A stretch of 63,812 nucleotides of DNA from Clostridia bacterium. GTDB taxonomy: Bacteria; Bacillota; Clostridia; Oscillospirales; Butyricicoccaceae. The translations under genes were made by a program, and so were the position numbers. Shown piece by piece: positions 26,419 to 33,874 of this stretch. Below the pieces are notes generated by a model. That model had not been told where the DNA came from and searched no databases. It worked only from the letters and a program-made list of their open reading frames with translations. Within the stretch, counting starts at the first letter, position 1. Every line of letters starts with the position of its first letter. The DNA is taken from contig JAQXOO010000033.1 of assembly GCA_029099685.1 (NCBI GenBank), positions 70,623 through 134,434 on the forward strand, in the 5' to 3' direction.

Positions 26419-26435
26419 GAGCACATAATGTACTC
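26419..26435. promoter_or_regulatory. Operator-like palindrome downstream of cro
   Basis: GAGCACATAATGTACTC, the most symmetric match to the immunity operator consensus. It is placed between the cro stop and the leftward terminator at 26441. Confidence 0.6.
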
Positions 26436-26440
26436 ACAAG

Positions 26441-26461
26441 AAAAGCCCCGCATTGCGGGGC
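26441..26461 (-). terminator. Leftward terminator before the immunity region
   Basis: GCCCCGC/GCGGGGC stem (26445-26451 with 26455-26461). Read on the minus strand it is followed by TTTTCTT, so it stops the two leftward membrane genes before they reach cro. Confidence 0.78.
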
Positions 26462-26480
26462 GGGGGAACACAGGCAAAGG

Positions 26481-26828
26481 TCATTCACCGGAAGAGGCAA
26501 AACTTACAAGCAGAGAAAGCAGGATCGGTGTGGCAACGGCAATAACGGCCAGAACAACCGGATGTACTTTCAGATGCCGGAGGAAAAACACGATAAGAGC
26601 GCAAATCCCGTAAAGGATCGCAGCACCGGCAAAGTATAAAAAAATCAAAAGCAGGCCGGGAAGGCTGAAACCGCCGGAAAAGATACTGCCGGCGGTGAAG
26701 GCCACCACGCAGGAGGCGGCGATCAGAGGGCTGAGCAGATTCATGGTGCGGTTCTCTAAAATTGTTTCACGGGCTTCGTTCTCGGTCATGTCCTGGGGAA
26801 GATCGTCTTTGTAATGGGGATCACTCAT
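26481..26828 (-). CDS. Small membrane protein of unknown function
   Basis: 115-aa protein with an acidic N terminus (residues 1-30) and three hydrophobic segments (about 32-52, 57-78, 88-110). No family was recognised. TTAGGAGA lies before the start in the minus direction. With the next gene it forms a two-gene leftward unit beside the repressor, a usual place for genes expressed in the lysogen, such as superinfection exclusion; that role is a guess. Confidence 0.6.
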   Translation of the reverse strand: MSDPHYKDDLPQDMTENEARETILENRTMNLLSPLIAASCVVAFTAGSIFSGGFSLPGLLLIFLYFAGAAILYGICALIVFFLRHLKVHPVVLAVIAVATPILLSLLVSFASSGE

Positions 26829-26859
26829 AACATCGTCTCCTAACGCATCATTTTTTGGG

Positions 26860-27489
26860 TTATGTGGGCGGCTTGCACCGGGAACACGGACCGTAACCGC
26901 TGTTTACAGCATCTGAAAGAGAGATGGAATAGCAGCTATTTGCGAGGTAGGAACAGCTGTAACGGTGGTATTTGTGGCCGGTGGCCGTAATGTAAACCGT
27001 TGTGGTTTTGTTTTGATCCGAAGGCAGCTGGGCAGAGGCGGGAAGCTTCGTCGGAGAGGAAATACCGGAAGAGGATCCGGAGGAAGAACCGGAGGAAGCG
27101 CCGGAGGAGCGAACGGAAGCCCGTCCGGCGTCATAGCCGCTTTGATAACCCAGATTGTAACCGGTCGATTGGGATGAAGATCCGGCAGCGGGAAGAACCA
27201 CTAAACAGAAAAACAGGGTAAGCGCTGCGGCAAACAGCAAAAAGAATCTGAAATATTTGGTGGTTCTGCGGTGCAGCTCCTGGACAGCGGCTCTTTCGCA
27301 AAGGTCGTGATACAGCTTTTCGCGGAGATAACGATCATAGTCATCGGGGGAACGAATGACTGTCTTATCGTATGGATTATGCATCCCGAGATAATCCGGC
27401 CGGTACGGGAAGGTCTTGCGGTAAAGATCCAGCTGGCTATGAAACTCATCTTTCTGAGGGGAAAGAGGCGGGGATACCATCGCATTCAT
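26860..27489 (-). CDS. Membrane-anchored protein with C-terminal Ada-like Cys motif
   Basis: 209-aa protein: N-terminal soluble part, one transmembrane helix (about residues 82-103, FRFFLLFAAALTLFFCLVVL), a Ser/Gly-rich linker (SSGASSGSSSG), and a C-terminal domain with the pattern GHKYHRYSCSYL ... YGPCSRC. This pattern resembles small Ada-type metal-binding domains found at the end of many Firmicutes surface or nuclease proteins. The function is unknown. It probably shares a leftward transcript with the 26481 gene. Confidence 0.65.
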   Translation of the reverse strand: MNAMVSPPLSPQKDEFHSQLDLYRKTFPYRPDYLGMHNPYDKTVIRSPDDYDRYLREKLYHDLCERAAVQELHRRTTKYFRFFLLFAAALTLFFCLVVLPAAGSSSQSTGYNLGYQSGYDAGRASVRSSGASSGSSSGSSSGISSPTKLPASAQLPSDQNKTTTVYITATGHKYHRYSCSYLANSCYSISLSDAVNSGYGPCSRCKPPT

Positions 27490-27643
27490 GAAATCACCAC
27501 ACAGTCCTTTGTTTGTATTTTCTGCTGAACTTGCAAGAAACCCTTACAGGCTCAGCATAGCACAAAGGGGCCGGGAGGGCAAGAGGAAGGAATAAGGACA
27601 GGCCGGGAGGCAGTAAACATTTGAGAAAGGAGGCAGGGAGAAC

Positions 27644-27847
27644 ATGGGGAAACGAAAGGACATCAAGATCAAGACTGTGAGCTATGTGCATGTAAACGGT
27701 GTTTTGACCAATACAGACGACCTGACGCCGGAGCAGAAGGTGAAGCTGGCAAACTGGATCAAGCTGACCTGGTGCAGCGCGCTGTACCAGGGGAAGGCCG
27801 AGTTCTTCCTGGCGGAGGATGGGAAGCAGCAAGCAGAAGTGGAATGA
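27644..27847 (+). CDS. Small phage protein, unknown
   Basis: 67-aa basic protein (MGKRKDIKIKTVSYVHVNGVLT ... LTPEQKVKLANWIKLTWCSALYQG), the first gene of the rightward early region. AAAGGAGG lies 12 bp upstream of its start. The family is unknown, although the LTPEQK...LANWI segment recurs in short prophage proteins. It overlaps the next gene by 29 bp. Confidence 0.6.
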   Translation: MGKRKDIKIKTVSYVHVNGVLTNTDDLTPEQKVKLANWIKLTWCSALYQGKAEFFLAEDGKQQAEVE

Positions 27848-28268
27848 GCTGGCGCTGGTGGCCGGGGCGGCCATGGAAAACGGCATGAGCTACGGCCAGT
27901 ATGTGGCCCGGGGGATGCCCAACCTGGAAAGGTTCAGGCGGGAGGCCCTTTCCGGAGAGCTGGAGCGGAAACGGAAGGAGGCGGAGGCGAGACGGGCGGA
28001 GCAGCCGGCCGGTGACGCCGGACCGGCAGGAGAAGGAAAGAAACGCACCGGGGCGGGAAACGCCTGGACAAGCCGCCGGATGGCCAGAATGAAGAAAAAC
28101 GGCGGCGTGTGCGCACGGTGCGGGGAGCGGTTTTTCCCGCCGGAGGGAGCGGGGCCGATCCCGAAATATTGCGAAGGATGCAGAAAGACCGTCCGGTCGG
28201 AGCAGAAAAAGGCCCAGTATGCAAGGCGGAAGGAGCGGAGAAAGCATGAAAAAGAATGCGGGACATGA
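27819..28268 (+). CDS. Phage protein with zinc-ribbon-like motif
   Basis: 149-aa highly charged protein. Residues about 105-130 contain two CXXC pairs (GGVCARCGERF and PKYCEGCRKT), a probable zinc ribbon, followed by a lysine/arginine-rich tail. A role in DNA or RNA binding is possible but unproven. The start at 27819 has GGCGGAGG abutting it, closer than ideal, so an internal start such as 27873 cannot be excluded. It overlaps the following SLT gene by 23 bp. Confidence 0.55.
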   Translation: MGSSKQKWNELALVAGAAMENGMSYGQYVARGMPNLERFRREALSGELERKRKEAEARRAEQPAGDAGPAGEGKKRTGAGNAWTSRRMARMKKNGGVCARCGERFFPPEGAGPIPKYCEGCRKTVRSEQKKAQYARRKERRKHEKECGT

Positions 28269-28863
28269 GGCGCTGTGCAGGGTGCTGCTGGGGTGCTTAT
28301 GGGCGGTTTGCCTGCTGTTTTTCGCGTTTTTCGCCGGGACGCTGTGCGGGAACCGGACAGGCCCGGAGGAGGCGGTGGTGGAGATCGGAGCGCCGAGGAT
28401 CCGGGAGACGGCGGCCGAGGACAAGCCCCGGGCAGCGCGGGGACCGGCGGCGAAGGAGCGGAAACCGGACCTGTGCGAGGACACCTATCTTTCCGACGGG
28501 ATCCCGCTGCGCTATGAGGAGCAGGCGGCGCTGTACGGGGCGTGCCTGGAGTTCCGGGTGCCCTATGATCTGGCGCTGGCGGTGATCGAGCAGGAGACGG
28601 ACTTCCGCAACATCACAGGGGACGACGGAGCGTCCGTTGGGTACATGCAGATCCAGCAGCGCTGGTGGGGCGGTCTGATGGAGGAGATCGGCGCCAGGGA
28701 CCTGACCGTGGCGGAGGATAACTTCCGCACAGGGTGCGCCATTTTGCGGCAGCTGCTGGACCAATACAGTCTGGAGGACGCGCTGAGCGTCTACAACACC
28801 GGGGCGCCGGGGCAGACCCGGTACAGCCGGGAAGTGATGGAGAGGATGACCGATGGGACATAA
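28246..28863 (+). CDS. Lytic transglycosylase (SLT domain), membrane-anchored
   Basis: 205-aa protein with an N-terminal signal anchor (about residues 10-33) and a C-terminal SLT/goose-lysozyme-like domain (about 95-205): LALAVIEQETDFRN with the catalytic Glu, then GASVGYMQIQ and the ALSVYNTG motif. It would cut the glycan strand of peptidoglycan. Such an enzyme in the early region may help phage DNA entry or be a lysogenic wall hydrolase. Start at 28246 after GGAGCGGAGAAAGC. Confidence 0.78.
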   Translation: MKKNAGHEALCRVLLGCLWAVCLLFFAFFAGTLCGNRTGPEEAVVEIGAPRIRETAAEDKPRAARGPAAKERKPDLCEDTYLSDGIPLRYEEQAALYGACLEFRVPYDLALAVIEQETDFRNITGDDGASVGYMQIQQRWWGGLMEEIGARDLTVAEDNFRTGCAILRQLLDQYSLEDALSVYNTGAPGQTRYSREVMERMTDGT

Positions 28864-29341
28864 AAACGCATTTTTAAAAAGGATGCAGGCCAACCACGAG
28901 CGGGAGGCCAAAACGGGGATCATGCTGGCGGAGAAATGGACCAGGCAGGCGGCCTGTGACGCGCTGGTGCTGCTGCTTGGCTATGGCGCGTGCATGGGCA
29001 GGACCAAGTGGGGAAAGAAACGGATCCTGCGGGCGGTGGAAGAGTGGACGGAGCTGTTTTTGTGGGTGCTGAAGGGGCTGCAGGGCGCGCCGGACTCTGA
29101 CGCGGTCCGGATCCAGGCAGACCGGCTGCTGAAGGAGAAGGTGCCGGAGGATCTGTACCGGGAGTGGGACGGCCGGTACCCGGGATGGGAGAGCGAGACC
29201 CTGGAGCAGGAAGCGGAGCGCCTGCGCCCGGCATGGAAACGGGAGGGCGCGCTGGCGGCGGACACGGTGACCGGGAAGCTGCTGAAGGGCGTGGGTGCGG
29301 AAGGAAAAACAGGAAGCGGGAAAGGAGGAGGAGGACTTTGA
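28853..29341 (+). CDS. Phage protein, unknown
   Basis: 162-aa protein, mostly helical and charged, overlapping the end of the SLT gene by 11 bp. The N-terminal part has a short hydrophobic stretch (ACDALVLLLGYGACMG) and the C terminus is glycine/lysine-rich. No family was recognised. It lies in a run of short overlapping early genes. Confidence 0.55.
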   Translation: MGHKNAFLKRMQANHEREAKTGIMLAEKWTRQAACDALVLLLGYGACMGRTKWGKKRILRAVEEWTELFLWVLKGLQGAPDSDAVRIQADRLLKEKVPEDLYREWDGRYPGWESETLEQEAERLRPAWKREGALAADTVTGKLLKGVGAEGKTGSGKGGGGL

Positions 29342-29364
29342 CTGCTTCAGAAAGGAGAACAGCC

Positions 29365-29817
29365 GTGGGGCCTGAAAAGAGCAGGTGGTTTGAACTGAAG
29401 GGGCTGCCGGTGTGCACCTGCGGACAGAGCCTGCACCGGAAGGGTATGGTCCGGGCGCTGCAGAGCGACAAGAACCACCGGCCGGGGCCCAGGGCGGGGC
29501 TGATCGCAAGCTCGGTGGCCACCATCCGTCTGGACTGCCACTGCTGCGGGAGAAGCTGGGACGCCCGGTTCCTATGCGTGGACCGGTACGAGCGGACAAG
29601 CCACCGGGCGGTGCCCACGGACTGCTGGCCCATCCGGTGGAACGAGCAGGCGGAGGACGCACTGAGCGCCATCCTGGAGAACCGGAAGCGGGAGGAACGG
29701 GGAGAAGAAACCCGGCCGCGGTTCGCGCCGGAGAAGCCGGAGACGATGACCCGGGAGGACGCGGAACGGGCCAGACGGAACATCGCGGCCATCCGGGCGA
29801 GGATGGGATGGGCGTAG
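29365..29817 (+). CDS. Phage protein with Cys pairs, unknown
   Basis: 150-aa protein with two cysteine pairs (VCTCGQSL near the N terminus and CHCCGRSW near residue 58), which could bind zinc. A charged C terminus contains ILENRKREERGEE. The start is set at GTG 29365 because AAAGGAGA lies 6 bp before it; an in-frame TTG at 29338 is the alternative. The function is unknown. It is the last gene before a 302-bp gene-free stretch. Confidence 0.5.
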   Translation: MGPEKSRWFELKGLPVCTCGQSLHRKGMVRALQSDKNHRPGPRAGLIASSVATIRLDCHCCGRSWDARFLCVDRYERTSHRAVPTDCWPIRWNEQAEDALSAILENRKREERGEETRPRFAPEKPETMTREDAERARRNIAAIRARMGWA

Positions 29818-30119
29818 GGGATGGAGATTTCGCAACACACAGGATCGGCCGGGGCGCCGGGCGGGTTTTAACGTTTCTTCCTGCCCGAACCCTCCTTTTT
29901 CACGGGCGGCGGCGGAGAAGGTTCGGCAGCTTCTCCGCCGGCCCGTCCGGCGGCCCGGCCGATCTCACTCGACATGATGACAGCATCTGACCCTTTGGCG
30001 GGCGGTGAAATGCAGACGCCCGGACTCACCTTCTTTCAGCGGAGGCGGAAAGGACAGACTTTCCGCCGTCCGCCAAAGGGCCGGAGACGGCAAAAATATT
30101 GAAAAAGGAGCGAACAAAC
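29818..30119. other. Gene-free stretch with nested long inverted repeats
   Basis: No open frame with a ribosome site is seen. It holds a 23-bp imperfect inverted repeat (29843-29865 with 29942-29964, two mismatches) enclosing an 11-bp perfect hairpin (29910-29920 with 29930-29940). A second 15-bp pair with one G-U (29991-30005 with 30066-30080) encloses a 9-bp hairpin (30044-30052 with 30059-30067). It could be a structured RNA or a protein-binding region. Confidence 0.6.
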
Positions 30120-30626
30120 ATGACACTGCAGGAACGCATGACGGCGGTCTACCTGCGGCAGGCGAATCTGCCGAAGGAGGAAAAGGACAAGCTGCGGCTT
30201 TTTCTGGGGCTGCTGCTGGAGACTATGGATCCGGAAGAGGACTGGGAGAAAGAGACGCAGGACCCTATCGCCGCAGGGGACCGGGCGGATCTGAACCGGG
30301 AGGAAACGGCGGCCGCGGAGCCGGAAGCCGGGGATGGGGCTGCAGGCACGTTGTCCGGAGATGCCCATGGAAAAGAAGAGAAAGGCCGGGAAAAGGTCAT
30401 TGACCCTTTAGCAGACCGGCTGCTGCGGCTGATGGAGCGGGAGGGCCTGAGCCAGGGCGCGGCGGCAAGGGAGATCACAAAAACCGGAACCGCCGTGGGC
30501 CAGAGCACGATCAGCGACTTCATCAACGGGGTGCGGACGCCAAAAGGGAAGAAGCTGGAGGCGATCTCCCGGTGGTGCTGCCAAAAGGAGCGCGATGCCG
30601 GAACTGCAGGAGCGGACGAACAATAA
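30120..30626 (+). CDS. Phage protein with C-terminal helix-turn-helix
   Basis: 168-aa protein. The N-terminal half is acidic and low in complexity. The C-terminal part (about residues 100-155) looks like an XRE-type DNA-binding domain (LMEREGLSQGAAAREITKTG ... STISDFINGVRTPKGKKLEAISRW). AAAAAGGAG precedes the ATG at 30120. It may regulate the middle genes or bind the structured region just upstream. Confidence 0.6.
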   Translation: MTLQERMTAVYLRQANLPKEEKDKLRLFLGLLLETMDPEEDWEKETQDPIAAGDRADLNREETAAAEPEAGDGAAGTLSGDAHGKEEKGREKVIDPLADRLLRLMEREGLSQGAAAREITKTGTAVGQSTISDFINGVRTPKGKKLEAISRWCCQKERDAGTAGADEQ

Positions 30627-30820
30627 GCGGAGACCAATGCTGCCTGTATATCCTGTTCCACAAGCGCAGGCGGCCGTGGCCCTGGGCGGATCCCTGCCCG
30701 GGGTGGGAGCCGCGGGAAAAGGGGGACAGGGATGCGGAAGCGTGGAAATAAGAAAAAGGAGGAAAAACGCGGATGTGCCGGGGATGCCATCCGGCGGGGA
30801 CCTTAAAAGGAGGAGATCTG

Positions 30821-31129
30821 ATGAAGGCGATCAGAAAGAAGCCGGGGAAGGCGCCGGAGGCCTGTGAGGTCGAAAACAGCCTGGAAGCACTGCAGGCGGA
30901 GGTGGGAGGATATATCGAGTCCTTTCAATTCAAGAGCGACTGCACGCTGCTGATCAATGAGGAGGGCAAGAATCTGGGGCTGACGCCAAACCTGTATGTG
31001 CTTGGGGAGCTGCTGGTGGGAACGGTGCTGGCGGTAGGCGTAAAGGGCGAAGAGTTCTGCGACCTTCCGGACAACACGGCCCATGTGCTGATGCGCATGC
31101 TGGGAAAGGAGACGTTATGGGTAAGCTGA
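30821..31129 (+). CDS. DUF3846-like phage protein
   Basis: 102-aa protein (MKAIRKKPGKAPEACEVENSLEALQAEVGGYIESF ... LLINEEGKNLGLTPN ... VGTVLAVG). The pattern of residues resembles DUF3846 proteins, which are common in phages and of unknown function. AAAAGGAGGAGAT precedes the ATG. The 195 bp before it contain only a doubtful frame. Confidence 0.65.
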   Translation: MKAIRKKPGKAPEACEVENSLEALQAEVGGYIESFQFKSDCTLLINEEGKNLGLTPNLYVLGELLVGTVLAVGVKGEEFCDLPDNTAHVLMRMLGKETLWVS

Positions 31130-31359
31130 CGGCGGTGCGGATGAACGGCATCCGGAACGGGTATTGGAGCCCGGAAAAGAAGGAGGCCCTGACCCAGCGG
31201 CTGGGGGACCTGGAGCACCGGGGGCCGCGGCTTTTGAACGACCTGTGCGACCACTACTGCAAATATCCGGAGCGGGGCGACCTGACACATGAGGAGCGGA
31301 TGGAGATCTGCAACGAGTGCCCCATGAACACTTTGATGAGAATAGTGGGTGAAAGCTGA
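31117..31359 (+). CDS. Small Cys-containing phage protein
   Basis: 80-aa protein with four cysteines in a C-terminal pattern (LCDHYCKYP ... ICNECPMN), likely a metal site. It overlaps the DUF3846-like gene by 13 bp and touches the next gene (one shared base). The function is unknown. Confidence 0.6.
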   Translation: MGKLTAVRMNGIRNGYWSPEKKEALTQRLGDLEHRGPRLLNDLCDHYCKYPERGDLTHEERMEICNECPMNTLMRIVGES

Positions 31360-31652
31360 TGGCGGCATGTATCGGGAAAGACGGCAAACGCTGCCCGGCC
31401 TTTTACGAGTGCAGCCAGGAGGGCCTGGACGCCACCGGGGCCGGATGGGAGACCGTCACCATGGGGGACCGGGAAGTCATACGCTGCCGGCCGGCAAAAA
31501 GCCGGGGGAAAAAGCGCACCATGCAGATTTTCTGCTATTATTGCCTTGCCTGCGTCAGCGGCAGGAAAATCGGACATAAGGCCCAGTGGACCGGGCGGAC
31601 GCCAAAGTGGTGTCCCCTGGGACGGGGGCCGGAAACGGAGGAACATACATGA
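31359..31652 (+). CDS. Small Cys-rich phage protein
   Basis: 97-aa protein with several cysteines (CIGKDGKRCPAFYEC, CYYCLACVSG, WCPLG). It is probably a small metal-binding protein. It is translationally coupled to the gene before it and overlaps the next start by 4 bp. No family was recognised. Confidence 0.55.
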   Translation: MAACIGKDGKRCPAFYECSQEGLDATGAGWETVTMGDREVIRCRPAKSRGKKRTMQIFCYYCLACVSGRKIGHKAQWTGRTPKWCPLGRGPETEEHT

Positions 31653-32209
31653 CGAATGAACGGAGAGACTGGATGGAGCGGGTGGCCGCCAGCACGGCCA
31701 TCTGCAGCGACCCCACAAAGGGATGCGGCGGGTGCGTCTATGACCACCTGTGCGGGACAGACAGCGAACAGGCGCCGGATCTGCTGCGGGAGGCCGGGGG
31801 CCTGATCTGGGAGCTGCTGGGCGAGCTGGACGGGATGAAGCTGATGGGCGAGCTGGACAGGCGGGAGAACGGGCAGCTGTCCGGAAAAACCGAACAGTCC
31901 GAAGACCAGGCGGGCCCTGTGCACGGACAGGACTGGGAGATGGCACTCTATGAGCGGGCCATCCGCACCTATGGCGAGGGGGCCCAGGTGACCAAGGCGG
32001 TGGAGGAATTAAGCGAGCTTTCCGCAGAACTGGCCAGGTACGCACTCTGCGGCGGAAAGCCGGATGACCACCTGCTGGCCCACATCCGGGAGGAGCTGGC
32101 CGATGTGGAGATCATGTGCAACCAGCTGGAGCTGATCTTCGGCGATGTGAGCCACTGGGCCATGTGCAAGCTGGAGCGCCTGGAGCGGCGGCTGGAGGCG
32201 GGCGTATGA
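31649..32209 (+). CDS. MazG-like / NTP pyrophosphohydrolase-related protein
   Basis: 186-aa protein. The N terminus has a Cys cluster (CSDPTKGCGGCVYDHLC). The C-terminal half is a helical domain with the EEXXE-type pattern of MazG/all-alpha NTP-PPases (KAVEELSELSAELAR ... REELADVEIMCNQLEL), expected to bind magnesium and hydrolyse nucleotides or alarmones. Such genes are common in phage early regions. The start at 31649 is preceded by ACGGAGG. Confidence 0.7.
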   Translation: MTNERRDWMERVAASTAICSDPTKGCGGCVYDHLCGTDSEQAPDLLREAGGLIWELLGELDGMKLMGELDRRENGQLSGKTEQSEDQAGPVHGQDWEMALYERAIRTYGEGAQVTKAVEELSELSAELARYALCGGKPDDHLLAHIREELADVEIMCNQLELIFGDVSHWAMCKLERLERRLEAGV

Positions 32210-32397
32210 TGACCCATGGGCAGATCCGGCAGATCGCCGAGAACATCCGGGACTGCTGCGACAAGGAGCGGGCCATTGAATGCAGATCCTGCAAGATCAA
32301 GCACCGGGACGGATTTATGAAATGCCGGGACAGCACAAGCCTGATGGTGGCGGAGGCCATCGAGCAGCTGCTGGAGGAGGCGGAGCATGGGAAATGA
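32206..32397 (+). CDS. Small phage protein, unknown
   Basis: 63-aa helical protein with four cysteines (DCCDKERAIECRSCKIKHRDG). The ATGA overlap with the MazG-like gene shows translational coupling. The function is unknown. Confidence 0.5.
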   Translation: MMTHGQIRQIAENIRDCCDKERAIECRSCKIKHRDGFMKCRDSTSLMVAEAIEQLLEEAEHGK

Positions 32398-32457
32398 TCT
32401 GGTGGTCCCTTCTTTGAGGTGGCTGTTCGAGCATTATGAGTTTTAGGAGTTCTGACG

Positions 32458-32919
32458 ATGAATGAACTTCTTGCCGTCCCTCTTGAATTGAAGCAGGCAA
32501 ACCAATTTGTTTCCGAGCTGCACAGGCACCATGATCCGGTGCATCGTGATAAGTTCCGAATTGGTTGCAAGTTGAACGGTGCATTGGTTGGCGTTGTTCA
32601 GCTTGCAAGACCTGTTGCAAGAGGACTTGACGATGGTGAAACAATCGAGGTTGTAAGGCTTTGCACCGATGGAACACCAAATGTATGTTCCTTTCTTTAC
32701 GGCAGAGCCGCAAGGGTAGCAAAGGATATGGGATACAAGCGAATTGTGACATACATTCTGGAAAGCGAAACCGGGGCAAGCCTTAGGGCGTCTGGTTGGC
32801 AATTTGACGGAATGACAGAGGCGAAATCGTGGAACTGCAAATCAAGGCCAAGAGCAACTACTGCACCGACTTGTGCAAAACAACGGTGGATCAAAACATG
32901 GAGGGCTGACGATGCGTGA
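32458..32919 (+). CDS. XF1762-like phage protein (GNAT-type fold suspected)
   Basis: 153-aa protein resembling the XF1762 family (ELHRHHDPVHRDKFRIGCKLNGALVGVVQLARPVAR ... LCTDGTPNVCSFLYGRAARVAKDMGYKRIVTYIL). The pattern suggests a small acetyltransferase-like fold. Its base composition is clearly AT-richer than all neighbours, with codons such as TTG, AAA and GAT, so it was probably acquired separately. Its ribosome site is poor, and no gene overlap links it to its neighbours. Confidence 0.7.
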   Translation: MNELLAVPLELKQANQFVSELHRHHDPVHRDKFRIGCKLNGALVGVVQLARPVARGLDDGETIEVVRLCTDGTPNVCSFLYGRAARVAKDMGYKRIVTYILESETGASLRASGWQFDGMTEAKSWNCKSRPRATTAPTCAKQRWIKTWRADDA

Positions 32920-32972
32920 AAAGCATTCGTTACAAGGCCGTTGCGGAAAACCATGGAGGAGGTGAGCGAGAA

Positions 32973-33332
32973 ATGACGGGAACATGCAGGTTCTGCGGGC
33001 AGATGCGGGAGCTGAACGCCGGGAGCCAGGCGGATGCGGATGAGCAGGCATCCCGCAGCTGTGATTGCGCTGCCAGCGGGGATTATGCCCGGAAGATGGC
33101 CACCCAGGAGGCGGTGGAGGAGATCTGCGAAAGCTATGACATCACGGACGCCCAGGTGACGCTGCTGCAGGCGGTGGCGCTGAGCGTGGATGACGGGATC
33201 GTAGACAAGGCCGGGCTGACGCTGGCGGGCCTGAAGGTGACTGTGGGCAGCAAGTCCAACGGAAACACCTATCTCAGGATCGTCCAGAGCGAAGAGGAAA
33301 ACCGGGAGATCACCCGGAACGGATTAAAGTAA
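32973..33332 (+). CDS. Small phage protein with N-terminal Cys motif
   Basis: 119-aa protein. The first 30 residues have a probable zinc site (CRFCGQM ... SRSCDCA). The rest is a helical segment followed by a beta-rich tail (LTLAGLKVTVGSKSNGNTYLRIVQSEEENREITRNG). GGAGGAGGTG precedes the ATG. The function is unknown; similar short proteins occur in clostridial prophages. Confidence 0.6.
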   Translation: MTGTCRFCGQMRELNAGSQADADEQASRSCDCAASGDYARKMATQEAVEEICESYDITDAQVTLLQAVALSVDDGIVDKAGLTLAGLKVTVGSKSNGNTYLRIVQSEEENREITRNGLK

Positions 33333-33345
33333 AGGAGGAACCATC

Positions 33346-33390
33346 ATGGAAGAACTGAGCACCATCCAGACGGGAGACGGGATGGTGTGA
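33346..33390 (+). CDS. Truncated small frame at a repeat boundary
   Basis: The strong ribosome site TAAAGGAGG (33330-33338) leads to an ATG at 33346, but the frame closes after 14 codons (MEELSTIQTGDGMV), 7 bp before the first 153-bp repeat copy starts. This looks like the 5' end of a gene cut by arrival of the repeat block. It could also be a genuine leader peptide. Confidence 0.35.
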   Translation: MEELSTIQTGDGMV

Positions 33391-33800
33391 CGTTTCGCCG
33401 AAGGACGGGGAGGATGTTCCTTTCCTCCGGCGGAAAGGAACCAAAGGCCGCTGGGGCACTTTCGATGTGCCCCAGACCCCTGACGACCGACTGCTTAGGG
33501 GGCTGCGGCCCCCTGGCCGTGGAGGACATACCCCCGGGGACGGGGGATCCGCTGAAGAAACATCTTACCGGGAAAGTACGAGTTGCGAGCCCTCCGGCGC
33601 TTGAGGAGCCGTTAGGGGATCCGGGGGGATTCGGAACACCCCGGCGCGCTTTGGTGACTTTCCCGCGGTGGAAAGTCACGCGGGGTCCGGGGCGCAGCGC
33701 CCGCAATGGTCACGCTGGGGAAACGACTTTCGCCCGGTCGAAAGTGCCAGAAGAGACAAACAGACAAACAAACCGTGCCCGGCGGAGATCCGGGCAAAAT
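33391..33800. other. Gene-free block 1a: hairpin-rich repeat region
   Basis: No protein-coding frame with a ribosome site. It holds repeat copy A1 (33398-33550), then two further hairpins of the CTTTCC family: 33654-33663 with 33670-33679 (10 bp), and 33726-33732 with 33739-33745 (7 bp). The tRNA-Gly gene follows directly. Confidence 0.65.
33398..33550 (+). repeat. 153-bp structured repeat, copy A1
   Basis: Matches copy A2 (35407-35559) at 149 of 153 positions. It contains three perfect hairpins: 33416-33425/33432-33441 (10 bp), 33451-33459/33467-33475 (9 bp) and 33497-33503/33508-33514 (7 bp, TGCG loop). Confidence 0.9.
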
Positions 33801-33874
33801 GCCGCTGTGGTGCAATGGCAGCACACCTGTCTCCCATACAGGAAACGCCGGTTCGATCCCGGTCAGCGGCTCCA
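33801..33874 (+). tRNA. Prophage tRNA-Gly (anticodon CCC)
   Basis: 74 nt with encoded CCA. The acceptor stem GCCGCTG/CAGCGGC is perfect, the D stem is GTGC/GCAC and the anticodon stem CCTGT/ACAGG has loop CTCCCAT. The T arm has loop TTCGATC and the discriminator is U, as expected for glycine. It lies within the hairpin-rich block. Confidence 0.95.

Noticed and set aside
30595..30867. 90-codon frame overlapping the HTH protein and the DUF3846-like gene
   Set aside because: Biased toward Gly/Arg, no clear ribosome site, and it overlaps better-supported genes on both sides.
33391..33800. Block as an insertion sequence with transposase
   Set aside because: No transposase frame, no terminal inverted repeats and no target duplication visible; only hairpin modules and the Rep-like gene nearby.
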